DNA of 64,000 bases from Pseudoalteromonas piscicida (GCF_000238315.3 NZ_CP011924.1:2086501-2150500), one strand, 5' to 3'. Shown: positions 27,190 through 38,172, counted from the first letter of the stretch. Translations and numbers: made by a program. The notes: a model not told the origin generated them from the letters alone.

Positions 27190-28113
27190 TTAAGCTCTTG
27201 GGTGATGCTGCTGGTGCAATGTTTTTAAACGTTCACTGGCAACATGTGTATAAATTTGAGTCGTCGACAAGTCGCTATGGCCAAGCATCATTTGCACAAC
27301 TCGCAAGTCAGCGCCATGATTCAATAAATGTGTTGCAAAAGCATGACGTAGCGTATGTGGCGATAACGGCGACTTAACGTCTGCCAAAATAGCATAGTGT
27401 TTTATGCGATGCCAAAAAGTTTGTCGCGTCATACCTATGCCTCGCCTGGATGGAAAGACAAAATCGGTAGCATGCTTGATCATTAAGCCCCGCCCTTTTT
27501 TGAGAAATTGTTCGATCCAATGCAATGCTTCTTCACCCATAGGCACTAAGCGCTCCTTGCCTCCCTTACCACGCACAAGTACAACAGCTTGTCTCATGTT
27601 GACTTGCTCCATTCTTAGCCCGACTAACTCAGTCACGCGCAACCCCGTGGCATACAAGAGCTCGAGCATTGCTTTATCTCTCAGCCCCATCGGGTCGTCA
27701 CAATCAGGAGCATTTAACAAGGCCTCAACTTCTTGCTCTGACAAGGTTTTTGGCAGCGACGGGGTTGTTTTGGGTTGCGCAATAGTATCCAGTGGAGACT
27801 GCGCGATTTGTTTTTCTCGCAACCAATATAAATAAAATCTCTTTAATGCACTGATGGCTCGCGCGTTACTCTTTGCTTTTAAGCCCTTGTCTATTCTGTG
27901 TGCCAAATAAGCCTCAACGTCCTGACTTGTGATTGCCAGTAAAGAAGACACCGAGGTTTCTGCTTTTATAAATAAGAGAAACTTTTCAAGGTCACTGCGA
28001 TAGGCTGCAATGGTATTTTCACTGAGCCCTTGCTCCAAAAATAGCGCATCTAAAAAGGCTTCTATATATTGCAGATCGGACAGTGTATGGGTAGTTGCTT
28101 GGTGTTCGCTCAC
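27190..28113 (-). CDS. xerD: Site-specific tyrosine recombinase XerD
   Basis: XerD with XerC resolves chromosome dimers at dif. The 307-residue protein has the SAM-like core-binding domain (about residues 12-105) and the catalytic domain with the Arg (ATGLRVTELVGLR), the HxLRHAFATHLLNHG box, GHSDLSTTQIYTHV and the catalytic Tyr in the last motif. Position before dsbC and divergent from fldB matches Escherichia coli, which separates it from XerC. Confidence 0.96.
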   Translation of the reverse strand: MSEHQATTHTLSDLQYIEAFLDALFLEQGLSENTIAAYRSDLEKFLLFIKAETSVSSLLAITSQDVEAYLAHRIDKGLKAKSNARAISALKRFYLYWLREKQIAQSPLDTIAQPKTTPSLPKTLSEQEVEALLNAPDCDDPMGLRDKAMLELLYATGLRVTELVGLRMEQVNMRQAVVLVRGKGGKERLVPMGEEALHWIEQFLKKGRGLMIKHATDFVFPSRRGIGMTRQTFWHRIKHYAILADVKSPLSPHTLRHAFATHLLNHGADLRVVQMMLGHSDLSTTQIYTHVASERLKTLHQQHHPRA

Positions 28114-28193
28114 AGAGTACCTGTATTAATTATTAACGTCATGATGTAGACTTGCCACCTATAATACCAGTCAAATTGAAAGTGATAAATACA

Positions 28194-28718
28194 ATGCAAA
28201 TTGGGTTATTTTACGGCTCGACAACATGTTACACAGAAATGGCCGCAGAAAAGATTCAGGAAATCATCGGCAAAGACACAATTACCTTATTTAATATTAA
28301 GGACGAGCCGCTAAAACAAGCTGAGCAGTTTGACTTCCTCATTTTTGGTATCTCAACATGGGACTTCGGCGAACTTCAAGAAGACTGGGAATCTCACTGG
28401 GACGATATCGACAGCGTTGATCTGAGCAACAAAGTCATAGCGCTATTCGGCATGGGTGACCAACAAGGTTATGGTGAATGGTTTCAAGATGCACTAGGCA
28501 TGCTACATGAAAAAATTGCCCCTCAAGGCGTCACCTTTTTAGGTTACTGGCCAAATTCAGACGACTATGAATTTGAAGCGTCAAAAGCACTGACCGAAGA
28601 TAAAAGTCAGTTTGTTGGCCTAGCATTAGATGAAGACAGTCAATACGACAAAAGCGACGAGCGTATCGCAACTTGGATAGAGCAAATCATGACGGAATAC
28701 GCCGAATTAGATGTTTAG
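28194..28718 (+). CDS. fldB: Flavodoxin 2
   Basis: FldB is an FMN-binding electron carrier. The 174-residue protein begins at ATG 28194; the FMN phosphate loop [15 protein letters not shown] follows directly and an upstream start would add an atypical leader. [13 protein letters not shown] and the [13 protein letters not shown] segments form the isoalloxazine site. The divergent position to xerD supports FldB rather than FldA. Confidence 0.93.
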   Translation: MQIGLFYGSTTCYTEMAAEKIQEIIGKDTITLFNIKDEPLKQAEQFDFLIFGISTWDFGELQEDWESHWDDIDSVDLSNKVIALFGMGDQQGYGEWFQDALGMLHEKIAPQGVTFLGYWPNSDDYEFEASKALTEDKSQFVGLALDEDSQYDKSDERIATWIEQIMTEYAELDV

Positions 28719-28767
28719 CGCAGTAAGCGTTAGCACTAATCCAAAGTGTTAACGCCCATCCCTAATA

Positions 28768-30366
28768 TCATCTGTAAAACTGACTCAATGCGGCCTCAAT
28801 TTGTGATAGCTTATACGGCTTATGGATCACATTATCAAAAACTTCATTTTGAGCTTGAGTTAAGAAAATATCAGCGGTTATCGCCAAAATCGGTAACCTT
28901 GAATTTTCTTGTTTGATTAAATGTGCCGCCTCTGTACCACTCATACCCGGAAGATTCACATCCATAAAAATGATGTCAAAGTGTTTTTCTTTTGCCACTT
29001 CAAAATAGGCTTCAGCAGATTCGAAAATATCATAACTACAATTCAGTTTGTCGAGTATCGCAGTGATCAGTAGCTGATTAAGCGGATTGTCTTCTATTAC
29101 ACCAATCTGATGATAGAAAATGGCGATATGCTCTGTTTTTGGTGGCGAAGCGACTTTTACTCCACTTTCGCTTTTGCATGGAATAATAAACACCACCTCA
29201 GTCCCTTCACCCTCTTGGCTGGAAACGCTGATCCGCCCCCCCATAATATCAATAAGTGCTTTAGTCACACATAGGCTTAATCCAACCCCTAAGTTTCCTC
29301 TGCCCTCAAACATGCTAAAGCGGTCAAATAGATTACTTTGCTCAAGCGCCGAAAGGCCTTTACCACTGTCTTTTACAATAAACTGTATTTCATTACCAAT
29401 GACATATGCTCTGAGCACCACTTCTTGCCCAGCCTCGCTGCTCTGAATTGCAGTGTCGAGTAAAGTCTCTATGACGCGCGACACTTTATCCTTATCGAGC
29501 ATCAAAGCCTCACCTTTATAGACGCCAGCAATAGAGTGCGTAATCGTAATATCATGTTGTTTTGCCTCAGTAGCAAAGCGAGCAACTGACTGCTTGAGTA
29601 GATCGGATAATGAACAAAGAATGGGTTCAAACTGAACTTTTTCACCTTCAATAAGCTCAAGCTCTAATACGGAATCAATGACAGTAAGCAGCTTACTCCC
29701 CCCCGTTTCTATATTTTGCAGGTAGCTTGTCGTAGATTCAGAAAACCCTTCAGCTTCAGCAGAGTTGAGTACCACATCATTAAAGCCAATGATGGCATTA
29801 AGTTGAGTGTGTAATTCATGGCTGATATCAGATAAGAAATTGTCTTTGGAATCATTGAGCAGCTTAAGTACGTTTACTTCTCTGCGCAGTTCAAGTTGCC
29901 GAATTACCTGACGACCCAAGGTGACAAGTGTTTTCCTTTGCAAATCGGTGAGTTTTTTGGGCTTATCACTGATAGCACAAATAGTGCCTACCTTATAACC
30001 GCCAGAGCTAATCAGCGGTGCACCGGAATAATGGCGGATTTTCGGACCGCCAGTAACCAGTGGATTGTCAAAAAAGCGCTCATCTTCTAGGGCGTCTTGC
30101 ACCTCAAATACATCTTCTTGCAAAATAGCATGAGAACAAAAGGAGATATCTCGATGGGTTTCATCCACATCCAACCCTACTTTAGACTTAAACCATTGGC
30201 GATTTGTGTCTATCAAGCTAATAAGCGCGATAGGCGTTTCACAGATCTCTGACACTAGCTGCGTAATTTCATCAAGATTTGCTTCAGCAGCGGTATCCAA
30301 TACCTTATATTCGCGCAGCGCTTTGAGACGATTTTCTTCGTTATTTGGGATCTCGGCTTTTTTCAT
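28768..30366 (-). CDS. Hybrid sensor histidine kinase: GAF, HisKA, HATPase, receiver
   Basis: The 532-residue soluble protein has a GAF domain (about residues 20-160), an H-box with SHELHTQLNAIIGF (His about 183), an ATPase domain (about 290-400) and a receiver domain (about 420-530) with FMDVNLPGMSG and the HKPY lysine. The H-box departs from the usual SHELRTPLN, and the N-box reads ETLLDTAIQSS, lacking the magnesium-binding Asn, while the G1 (VKDSGKGL) and G2 (LGVGLSLC) boxes remain. ATP binding or autophosphorylation may be weak. ATG 30366 is preferred over GTG 30372. No membrane segment is present. Confidence 0.85.
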   Translation of the reverse strand: MKKAEIPNNEENRLKALREYKVLDTAAEANLDEITQLVSEICETPIALISLIDTNRQWFKSKVGLDVDETHRDISFCSHAILQEDVFEVQDALEDERFFDNPLVTGGPKIRHYSGAPLISSGGYKVGTICAISDKPKKLTDLQRKTLVTLGRQVIRQLELRREVNVLKLLNDSKDNFLSDISHELHTQLNAIIGFNDVVLNSAEAEGFSESTTSYLQNIETGGSKLLTVIDSVLELELIEGEKVQFEPILCSLSDLLKQSVARFATEAKQHDITITHSIAGVYKGEALMLDKDKVSRVIETLLDTAIQSSEAGQEVVLRAYVIGNEIQFIVKDSGKGLSALEQSNLFDRFSMFEGRGNLGVGLSLCVTKALIDIMGGRISVSSQEGEGTEVVFIIPCKSESGVKVASPPKTEHIAIFYHQIGVIEDNPLNQLLITAILDKLNCSYDIFESAEAYFEVAKEKHFDIIFMDVNLPGMSGTEAAHLIKQENSRLPILAITADIFLTQAQNEVFDNVIHKPYKLSQIEAALSQFYR

Positions 30367-30495
30367 GAACACCTACACAAGCGAATTAAACCAGCAAAGT
30401 ACACGTAAATCAGACTGCACTTTTGACACGATGATTCTGACTATTTCTCAGCTAAAGTGTAGAAGATAAATCACGATACGAGCAAAAAATATCCA

Positions 30496-31200
30496 TCACA
30501 TTTTTAGGTAAAACTCATGACATAAAGAAACAAAATCATTCGTATATTGGTTATCTACATCGTATATCACCAACGATTGCTCATGACTTGGTTGTGCTAT
30601 GCTTTGTTTGCCTATCAGTAGCAATCTGCGAGAGTAAGATTTACTCGGGGTAGTTTTAATCGCACAGCTTGAAACAAGAAACCAATTTCGCGCTTTGGCA
30701 AGCCGACAAAAGAGCAAACTCTCTTGATAGGGTAAAATTACCGCAAGTTGCCCAGCATCCGTCGTAAACTTTTCGAAGGCATCAAGCAAGGCATCAAAAC
30801 TTAGGCTGTCCGTATGTCTCGCTCTATTCCTCGCTTGATTTTCTCCTTTCAAACTCGCGTTGAAGTATGGTGGGTTTGATACCATGAGGTCAAAGCGCAG
30901 CTCGCTATCAAACTCTTGTATTGCACAGCGATGCAGCTCAATATCAGGCCACGGGCTGTGCTTGATATTAAATTCAGCATCTTTCAACGCATCGTCATCA
31001 ATCTCAACCGCATGGACTTTACTCGTTGGACTTCGCTGTTTACACATCAATGCGATAAGCCCAGTTCCCGTTCCGACATCAACAATCCGATTGGCTTTAG
31101 CGAGTGGAACCCACGCGCCAAGCAAAATACCATCGGTCGAAACCTTCATTGCCGCATGATGCTGGGTCACCGAAAACTGTTTAAATGCAAACTGAGACAT
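30496..31200 (-). CDS. trmN6: tRNA1(Val) adenine-37 N6-methyltransferase
   Basis: The enzyme (YfiC) methylates A37 of tRNA-Val. The 234-residue protein starts MSQFAFKQFSVTQHHAAMKV, then shows the SAM-binding VDVGTGTGLIALM and the adenine methyltransferase motif SNPPYFNASLKG, with ARNRARHTDSLSFDALLDAF after it, all typical of the family. It is divergent from srmB, as in Escherichia coli. Confidence 0.93.
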   Translation of the reverse strand: MSQFAFKQFSVTQHHAAMKVSTDGILLGAWVPLAKANRIVDVGTGTGLIALMCKQRSPTSKVHAVEIDDDALKDAEFNIKHSPWPDIELHRCAIQEFDSELRFDLMVSNPPYFNASLKGENQARNRARHTDSLSFDALLDAFEKFTTDAGQLAVILPYQESLLFCRLAKARNWFLVSSCAIKTTPSKSYSRRLLLIGKQSIAQPSHEQSLVIYDVDNQYTNDFVSLCHEFYLKM

Positions 31201-31267
31201 CCTATACCTTTGAGAAAATGCAATAGCAACGTATAATTCCGCTATTGTCCTTTATTTGTGATGCAAT

Positions 31268-32494
31268 ATGCAATTTACTGAATTTGATTTAGACAGCAAG
31301 CTGATTAGTGCGATTAAAAAAATGGGTTTCGATACTCCCACCAGCATTCAACAGATGGCTATTCCTGAAGCGCTAATTGGCCGAGATATTCTCGCCAGCG
31401 CACCAACCGGTACGGGTAAAACCGCTGCATTCTTGATCCCTGCGATTCAGTATTTGCTTGATTTCCCTCGCAAAGAGCCAGGCTTTGCCCGCGTACTTAT
31501 CATGACGCCAACGCGTGAACTTGCCTATCAAATACACGAGCAATGTGAACTCCTTGCCGCAGGTGTTAACCTTAAAATAGGCGTGGTAACTGGCGGTATT
31601 AATTACGGCAGTCACAAAGAAATCTTCGAAAAGAACAATGATATCCTTATCGCAACCCCAGGTCGTTTGATGGAATATCTTGAAACCGAGAACTTCCACG
31701 CAGAAAACGTTGAGCTACTGATCTTAGATGAAGCCGACCGCATGCTAGACATGGGCTTTCGAAAAGAAATGCTACGTATTTGCTCTGAAGCGGTTAACCG
31801 TCGTCAGTGCTTTTTGTTCTCTGCAACGCTTGAGGGCGAAAGCGTTGAGAAGTTTGCTGAGCGTATATTACAAGACCCAGCACTACTTGAAGCCACGCCA
31901 TCACGTAAAGAAAAAGGTAAAATCCATCAGTGGGTTCACCTTGCAGATAACTACGAGCACAAAGTCAATTTGCTCGCACAACTACTAGATGACGAAGAAG
32001 TCACCAAAGCGGTTATCTTCGTAAAAACGCGTGAACGCTTAGAAACACTCGTTGGCGAGCTATTTGCCAAAGGCATTAAAACCACTTGGCTACGTGGTGA
32101 AATGCCACAAGACAAACGCATGGCTGCGATGGCAAGTTTTCACAGTGGTAAGACGAATATCTTAGTGGCAACAGATGTTGCAGCCCGTGGTATCGACGTT
32201 GCGGATATCAGCCACGTATTTAACTTTGATATGCCACGCACCGCAGATATTTATGTACACCGCATCGGTCGTACAGGCCGCGCTGGTAAAAAAGGCACCG
32301 CGGTTTCTTTGGTTGAAGCCCATGATGTTGAAGTTTTAGGGAAGGTTGAGCGTTACACCGACCAAAAACTTAAGCGCCGTGTAATTAAAGGCCTTGAACC
32401 TAAACATAAAGAAGCAAAAGCACCGAAGAAGAAAAAAGACCCGGTGAAAATTAAGGCGAAAAAGAAAGCCGCCAAGGTTAAAAAGAAAAAATAA
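31268..32494 (+). CDS. srmB: DEAD-box RNA helicase SrmB
   Basis: SrmB acts in early assembly of the 50S ribosomal subunit. The 408-residue protein has Q motif, motif I (SAPTGTGKTAAF), motif II (LDEADRM), motif III (FSATLEG), and C-terminal helicase motifs with ATDVAARGIDVADI and HRIGRTGRAG, followed by a very lysine-rich tail suited to RNA binding. Divergence from trmN6 supports SrmB over other DEAD-box paralogues. Confidence 0.95.
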   Translation: MQFTEFDLDSKLISAIKKMGFDTPTSIQQMAIPEALIGRDILASAPTGTGKTAAFLIPAIQYLLDFPRKEPGFARVLIMTPTRELAYQIHEQCELLAAGVNLKIGVVTGGINYGSHKEIFEKNNDILIATPGRLMEYLETENFHAENVELLILDEADRMLDMGFRKEMLRICSEAVNRRQCFLFSATLEGESVEKFAERILQDPALLEATPSRKEKGKIHQWVHLADNYEHKVNLLAQLLDDEEVTKAVIFVKTRERLETLVGELFAKGIKTTWLRGEMPQDKRMAAMASFHSGKTNILVATDVAARGIDVADISHVFNFDMPRTADIYVHRIGRTGRAGKKGTAVSLVEAHDVEVLGKVERYTDQKLKRRVIKGLEPKHKEAKAPKKKKDPVKIKAKKKAAKVKKKK

Positions 32495-32496
32495 CC

Positions 32497-32529
32497 CAAA
32501 AAACCAGCGTCAATACGCTGGTTTTTTTA
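32497..32529 (+). terminator. Terminator after srmB
   Basis: AAAAAACCAGCG-TCAATA-CGCTGGTTTTTTT, a strong stem with T run right after the srmB stop. Confidence 0.92.
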
Positions 32530-32576
32530 TGTTAATTTGGGAAAGTGCTAATCTAGATAAATGCGACTGTTCAATT

Positions 32577-33056
32577 TTAAAACGCGTTGCCACCGTTTAT
32601 TATAATTGGCGCAGAACTTCGGAAGAGCTCTTTATTTCTACCTGAAATGAAGCCTGAAGCAATGATCCTACCATTAAGACTGGATACTGTTATTTTCCCA
32701 TGGTAGATTCTAGAGGAACATGCAACATTCCCTTTACCAAATGGAATGTGGTAAGTTGTAGTTGCTCTACCACTTAATACCAGCTCCTGTCCAGTTGTAA
32801 GCTCAGATTCCATACCGTTATTAGCTGTTCCTCCATGTATCAAAGGAGTGCCTTTGATTGTGTATAGATCTAATTTTATTGTTGTTTCAACATCGCTTAA
32901 ATTTGATACTACCAGTGATAGCTCAGTCACATGATTCGCATCACAATACTGATTTCCAGGCACAGAAAACTCGACAGTCCTCTCGTTTGCATAAATACCA
33001 GAGCTAAAAAATGCCGATAGTAATAATAATTTTGTGAAATGCTGTTTGATTTTCAT
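32577..33056 (-). CDS. Secreted protein of unknown function
   Basis: The 159-residue protein has a signal peptide (MKIKQHFTKLLLLSAFFSSG, cleavage near ANERT) and a beta-rich mature part with two cysteines (NQYCDANHV and NVACSSRIYHG) that could form a disulfide. I do not recognise the family. AAAGGATC is a good ribosome-binding site. It lies at the edge of a decayed region and may be an accessory gene. Confidence 0.6.
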   Translation of the reverse strand: MKIKQHFTKLLLLSAFFSSGIYANERTVEFSVPGNQYCDANHVTELSLVVSNLSDVETTIKLDLYTIKGTPLIHGGTANNGMESELTTGQELVLSGRATTTYHIPFGKGNVACSSRIYHGKITVSSLNGRIIASGFISGRNKELFRSSAPIIINGGNAF

Positions 33057-33182
33057 AGTGATCCTTTTTGTTGTTAAAAAGTCTAAGACTTTCGTATTTA
33101 CGCCGATTAAACCTGAGATATTTATCCCCTATGGTATTTACACACAGTGTCTGAAAGTATTTATAACGCTCGCGTGCGCGAG

Positions 33183-33516
33183 TTAGCGAGCGTCCTGATT
33201 GACTCGTTTGTTAGTTTGCGTTGCACGAATAAAATCAAGATCACTAGTGATAACTCCAATACCCGATGTGACAACATCAGAGTAGGATTGGGTGATCGAT
33301 TCATGTCGAGACCATAGATAAACATCCGAACCATAGCTCTGTAATCTTGATGCAAGGCGTTCAGGGTAGCCCCAAAAATACTTTGTCATCGAGGGTGGTA
33401 TAAAAAGAATGGTGTTCCTACAGGACTCAGGAACTAATCCCGCCCATCCAACTAAAAGATAATCTATTCCGCAACTCTTTACACTACCAACACTTGCTAA
33501 CCGTAAAGATGAATCC
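33183..33516 (-). pseudogene. 3' fragment of a glycerophosphodiester phosphodiesterase-like gene
   Basis: Reading the minus strand from about 33516 down to the stop at 33183 gives CGIDYLLVGWAGLVPESCRN, FIPPSMTKYFWGYPERLASR and SGIGVITSDLDFIRATQ. This order (VPE-CRNT, WGYP-R, GS-V-L, terminal GIxTSDxDFI) matches the C-terminal part of a GDPD branch, and the catalytic N-terminal part is missing. Upstream the frame runs into the antisense strand of the hydrolase fragment, so the gene was cut by a rearrangement at about 33500. The family call is by eye and moderately sure. Confidence 0.5.
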
Positions 33517-34335
33517 TTGTTTCGAAACCCGTTTACGGGTTTACCTAATCCTGCCGAACAGGGCGAACATAAATACACAGTGATGAACTATGGCGAACGA
33601 CCATTTTTATTTGCTATATCAAAACCTGATGTAATTGCTCCAAATGTGAGCTTACCTAGCTTTCTTTCCGACTATTCTCGTAACCAAGGATATGAGGACA
33701 ATGCCTACCACAAATTTAAAAGTAGTAATTTACCTTTGGAGGCTAAAGTTTGGCTTCCGTTGGGAGCCCAACCACTACCGTTAGTATTATTAGTCCATGG
33801 AAATTCTGCCCCGGGGTTTGATTATCTAGGTGAATTGCTCGCCAGCCGAGGTCACTTTGTTGTGCAAGTAAATCAAACTTATTTGAATGATTTATTGGGA
33901 GAAAATGGTGCCCGTGGTTGGATACTACTTGAACATATTAAGCTGCTGCAAAAATGGAATGCTGAGCAAGGTCACGCTTTTTATAACAAAATAGATTTAG
34001 AGAATATCGCTTTAATAGGGATGTCTAGAGGAGGGGAGGCTGTTGCTTTAGCTGCATCATTTAATCAATGGAAGACCTTACCAAATAGTAGTGAATCAAC
34101 AGAGTTTGGTTTTAACATTAAATCCATTGTCGCTTTAGCCCCAATGGACGGGCAATATCAACATGCTGATGGTAGAAACATCCTGAAAAATGTTAACTAT
34201 TTAGTGTTACAAGGAGGTCATGATGCGGATGTTTATCAGTTTCTTGGTAGCCAACAATGGCATCGAACTCACTTCGATGATGATAAAAACTACTTAAAGC
34301 AGTCCATTTATATCTATCGTGCTAACCCACTGTAG
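33463..34335 (+). pseudogene. Alpha/beta-hydrolase fragment, truncated at both ends
   Basis: The open frame begins after a stop at 33460 without a good ATG and contains LPLVLLVHGNSAPGFDYLGE (oxyanion loop HGN) and IGMSRGGEAVALAA (nucleophile elbow with Ser), then LVLQGGHDADVYQF with the acidic residue. The catalytic His expected after IYIYRAN is absent: the frame enters the IS3-family element at 34331 and ends at a TAG formed by the element's terminal bases. The N-terminus is fused head-on to the GDPD-like fragment. So both ends are lost and the enzyme is most likely inactive. Confidence 0.7.
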
Positions 34336-34406
34336 TGGCATAGTTAATTTGGCCACCCATTAAGAAAGAAATGTTATGCTATTTGCATACAAATTTGGGT
34401 GAAAAA

Positions 34407-35666
<1,260 letters not shown>

Positions 35667-36025
35667 ATAATCTCCTTTGTATGGCTAACATTTTAGTATT
35701 CATGCGACACGCAGTTTGTGTTGCATAATCGCTTGTTGGACTGAGCAGCTACCCGCTCGATGTGTCAGAGTTGGTGTTATTTATGCCATGGGAATTTGCT
35801 TTTTAGAGAAATTAACCAAATCAGTTGGTTTGAACAGCTAATCTATTATTAATTAAGCTTTCCCTGCATTGCTCAGCGCTTATTATGTATTCATTACACC
35901 TAAATTTTCCTTAATAATCAATGATATTTTTTACGCGCACAGAGGCCGTTAGCCTGAGTAATTAAGCAGGTTAACTACTTGATTTTACAAATCAGCCATA
36001 ATCAAACATACCCTCCTTGGCTGCA
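35667..36025. other. AT-rich stretch without a gene
   Basis: I see no coding frame or clear structure here apart from the upstream region of the gene stub at 35580-35666. It leads into the structured repeat mosaic. Confidence 0.5.
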
Positions 36026-36386
36026 ATCAAAACGCATCCATGCACTTCTCGTTCATTCTTTTGAAACGACGCAAAAGAACGAACCAAGAAAACGTCGCCC
36101 CAGCATCACACTCAATCCTCAAACCCTAAGCCGATATAGTGCAACCGTCTTGTAAGGCACATCCCTATGCCAGACAAGACTTGACCGACATCCTGTCGGC
36201 ACATTGCATATCGGCTCATGCTTTTCGGGTGTGATGGAGGGAGATTATTTTTGACTGCGAGTTCTAGTTTTTCTCTCAAAGCAGCAAATTTGCCTACAAA
36301 CACCAAACAAAACTATCAGCACCGTTTTCCTCCCTCATCACACCCGAAAGTAAAGTGACAATGAGTCATTTCAACGCATGGATGCG
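36026..36386. repeat. Structured dispersed repeat, copy 1
   Basis: The block is bounded by ACGCATCCATGC (36034) and its complement GCATGGATGCGT (36374), and contains nested inverted repeats: an 86-nt three-way-junction fold at 36130-36215, and CTTTTCGGGTGTGATGGAGG (36220) pairing with CCTCATCACACCCGAAAG (36333-36350) around an 80-base loop. A second, partly rearranged copy begins at 36592. No open frame in it looks real. It has the traits of a MITE or structured intergenic repeat. Confidence 0.65.
36130..36215. ncRNA. 86-nt three-way-junction structure, copy 1
   Basis: Outer stem GCCGATAT/ATATCGGC extended by GCAA/TTGC; arm one GTCTTGT/ACAAGAC with inner GGCA/TGCC; arm two CCGACA-TCC-TGTCGG. 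The fold can form in DNA or in RNA of either strand. Whether it is transcribed is unknown. Confidence 0.4.
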
Positions 36387-36399
36387 TGAAAAGCTGTGA

Positions 36400-36590
36400 C
36401 AGGGACAGGGATGTCCCTTACACAGCGGTGACGTTCATATTGGCGATTTACTTGAGGAGTCAGTGTGATGTCAGGAGTGCCCTTTCTTTTGCGCAACGAT
36501 TCTTTGGACATCAAAGAAAAGTATGTCGTAGCCCATGGATGGGCGTCGAAACTAGTCAGGAGGACATATTAGCCTTACTCTCCTTGGCCG
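36400..36590. repeat. Further small hairpins of the repeat mosaic
   Basis: Three short stems follow one another: GGGACA-GGGA-TGTCCC, CTTTG-GACAT-CAAAG and GCCCAT-GG-ATGGGC (36533-36546). The segment TTCTTTTGCG ... CATGGATG (36483-36545) is an inverted-orientation relative of the unit that opens both large copies. Confidence 0.45.
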
Positions 36591-36591
36591 A

Positions 36592-37062
36592 TATCAAAGC
36601 GCATCCATACGCTTCTCGTTCATTCTTTTTAAACGACGAAAAAGAACGAACCAAGAAAACGTCGCCCCAGCATCACACTCAATCCTCAAACCCTAAGCTG
36701 ATATAGTGCAACCGCCTTGTAAGGCACATCCCTATGCCAGACAAGACTTGGCCGACATCCTGTCGGCGAATTGCATATCGGCTTATGCTTTTCGGGTGTG
36801 ATGGAGGGGGAATAAGTTGCTTGTGAGATCTTCTACGATTTTTATGATTAAGCTACTGGCACGCATTGCAAAAGCTATCTGTATCGCCTCCTACCTCACA
36901 GTCTAAATAGTTTTGTGGGAGGCAGTTCACCCGCCGAGAAGTTATGCTCTTCTGGTGTGGTTAAGCGGATTAGTTTTGACTGCGAGTTCTAGTTTTTCTC
37001 TCAAAGCAGCAAATTTGCCTACAATCACCAAAAAAACTTTTCAGCACAGTATGTCTCCCTCA
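36592..37062. repeat. Structured dispersed repeat, copy 2, with an inserted segment
   Basis: It matches copy 1 from the CATCCAT start to the GATGGAGGG point (about 36592-36810), then has about 150 bases not found in copy 1, and resumes at about 36970 (TTTTGACTGCGAGTTCTAGT) to the CTCCCTCATCA motif at 37050. The right boundary runs into the S66 peptidase gene. The 86-nt fold is at 36697-36782. Confidence 0.65.
36697..36782. ncRNA. 86-nt three-way-junction structure, copy 2
   Basis: Same length and fold as at 36130-36215. One outer pair changes C-G to T-G (kept as wobble), arm two gains a G-C pair (GCCGACA/TGTCGGC), and arm one loses one pair. Mostly structure-compatible changes suggest some selection on the fold. 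Confidence 0.4.
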
Positions 37063-37065
37063 TCA

Positions 37066-38130
37066 CTACAACAAATCAAACACAGGCTCTATCGCATCTA
37101 GACTGAAGTTATCCAAATCCAAGCGGTGCTGTATTCCTAGCGGCAAAATCCACTGCGGATCGGTATGGCCAAAGTCAAGCCGAGTTATTACGGGTAAACT
37201 GTCACAGCCAAACTCATCACGTACAACCGATAAAATCACTTCATCAAGCGCAGCCATCTCGCGCTCGCTGTAGTCCCGTGCGCGGCCAATCATTAAGCCG
37301 GATATTTTTTCAAACACGCCCATTACGCCATAGTTACGTAACCAAAAGCGAATATAGTCTTGACTGGGTTTGTCTTCAGAGGTTTCTAAAAATAGCAATT
37401 TGTCTTGCCAAAATGACGGCGATGGCCAGTATTCTGTGCCTTTTAGCATCTCCATCACTTCAAAACAGCCACCAAATAGCCGCCCTTCCACTTGCCCAGT
37501 ACCTTGCAGTACTTTAGGACCATTTGTCGCAATAGCGGGATGCAGCTTACCGACGTTTTCTGGTATTGCCCACTCAGGATACCCATGAGAATAAGCTTTG
37601 AATATTGGATAATGGACTTCACCTAGCAGCGCCTGCGCTAAATAGGCTTGATACTCAGCACTAGCGTTGTGGTACTGGGAGAAACCGGCCATGACCGATG
37701 GGCCGTTAAAGGTGACTAATCCCCATTGGTTCAGCAATGTGGTAAGCGTCGAAAAGTCAGAATAGCCCATCATAAACTTAGGGTTATTCAAGATAACGGA
37801 TTTATCTAAATAAGGTAGGATCCGCGCGGAATCTGAACCACCAATAGAAGAAATTATCCCGGCGATATTCGGGTCTGCAAAGGCATCATTAATATCTTTT
37901 GCACGTAATTGTGGCTGTGAAAAGAGCACATCCGCGGCCGTTCGAGCCGACGGCATTTCAACAATATTAAAACCAAGCGAACGCAGGTTTGCTAACCCTT
38001 GCTCAAAGATGTGAGGAAATATACCTGGGCCACCCCAGCTAGGTGATACAATCGCAAGGGTATCACCTCGGTTTAGTTTTTTTAGGCTCGCGTAATTGCA
38101 CCGTCTATCTTGCCTTAATGGAATATTCAT
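37066..38130 (-). CDS. S66-family peptidase (LD-carboxypeptidase/MccF-like)
   Basis: Family members are serine carboxypeptidases that trim murein peptides or inactivate microcin C-type compounds. The 354-residue protein shows LNRGDTLAIVSPSWGG at the N-terminus, the nucleophile Ser in MMGYSDFSTLT, the Glu in LLFLETSEDKPS and the His in VITRLDFGHTDPQW, so the Ser-Glu-His triad is present. Length is nearer MccF-type proteins than short LdcA. ATG 38130 is preferred over TTG 38136. It follows the flavoenzyme operon by 42 bases on the same strand and may be cotranscribed. Confidence 0.85.
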   Translation of the reverse strand: MNIPLRQDRRCNYASLKKLNRGDTLAIVSPSWGGPGIFPHIFEQGLANLRSLGFNIVEMPSARTAADVLFSQPQLRAKDINDAFADPNIAGIISSIGGSDSARILPYLDKSVILNNPKFMMGYSDFSTLTTLLNQWGLVTFNGPSVMAGFSQYHNASAEYQAYLAQALLGEVHYPIFKAYSHGYPEWAIPENVGKLHPAIATNGPKVLQGTGQVEGRLFGGCFEVMEMLKGTEYWPSPSFWQDKLLFLETSEDKPSQDYIRFWLRNYGVMGVFEKISGLMIGRARDYSEREMAALDEVILSVVRDEFGCDSLPVITRLDFGHTDPQWILPLGIQHRLDLDNFSLDAIEPVFDLL

Positions 38131-38172
38131 CAGCAACTAGATATATCCCATTAAGACAACAGAATCAAACGC

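Noticed and set aside
36112..36706. Frames in the structured repeats (36112-36306, 36386-36706)
   Set aside because: They follow hairpin sequence, have no ribosome-binding site and no protein-like composition.
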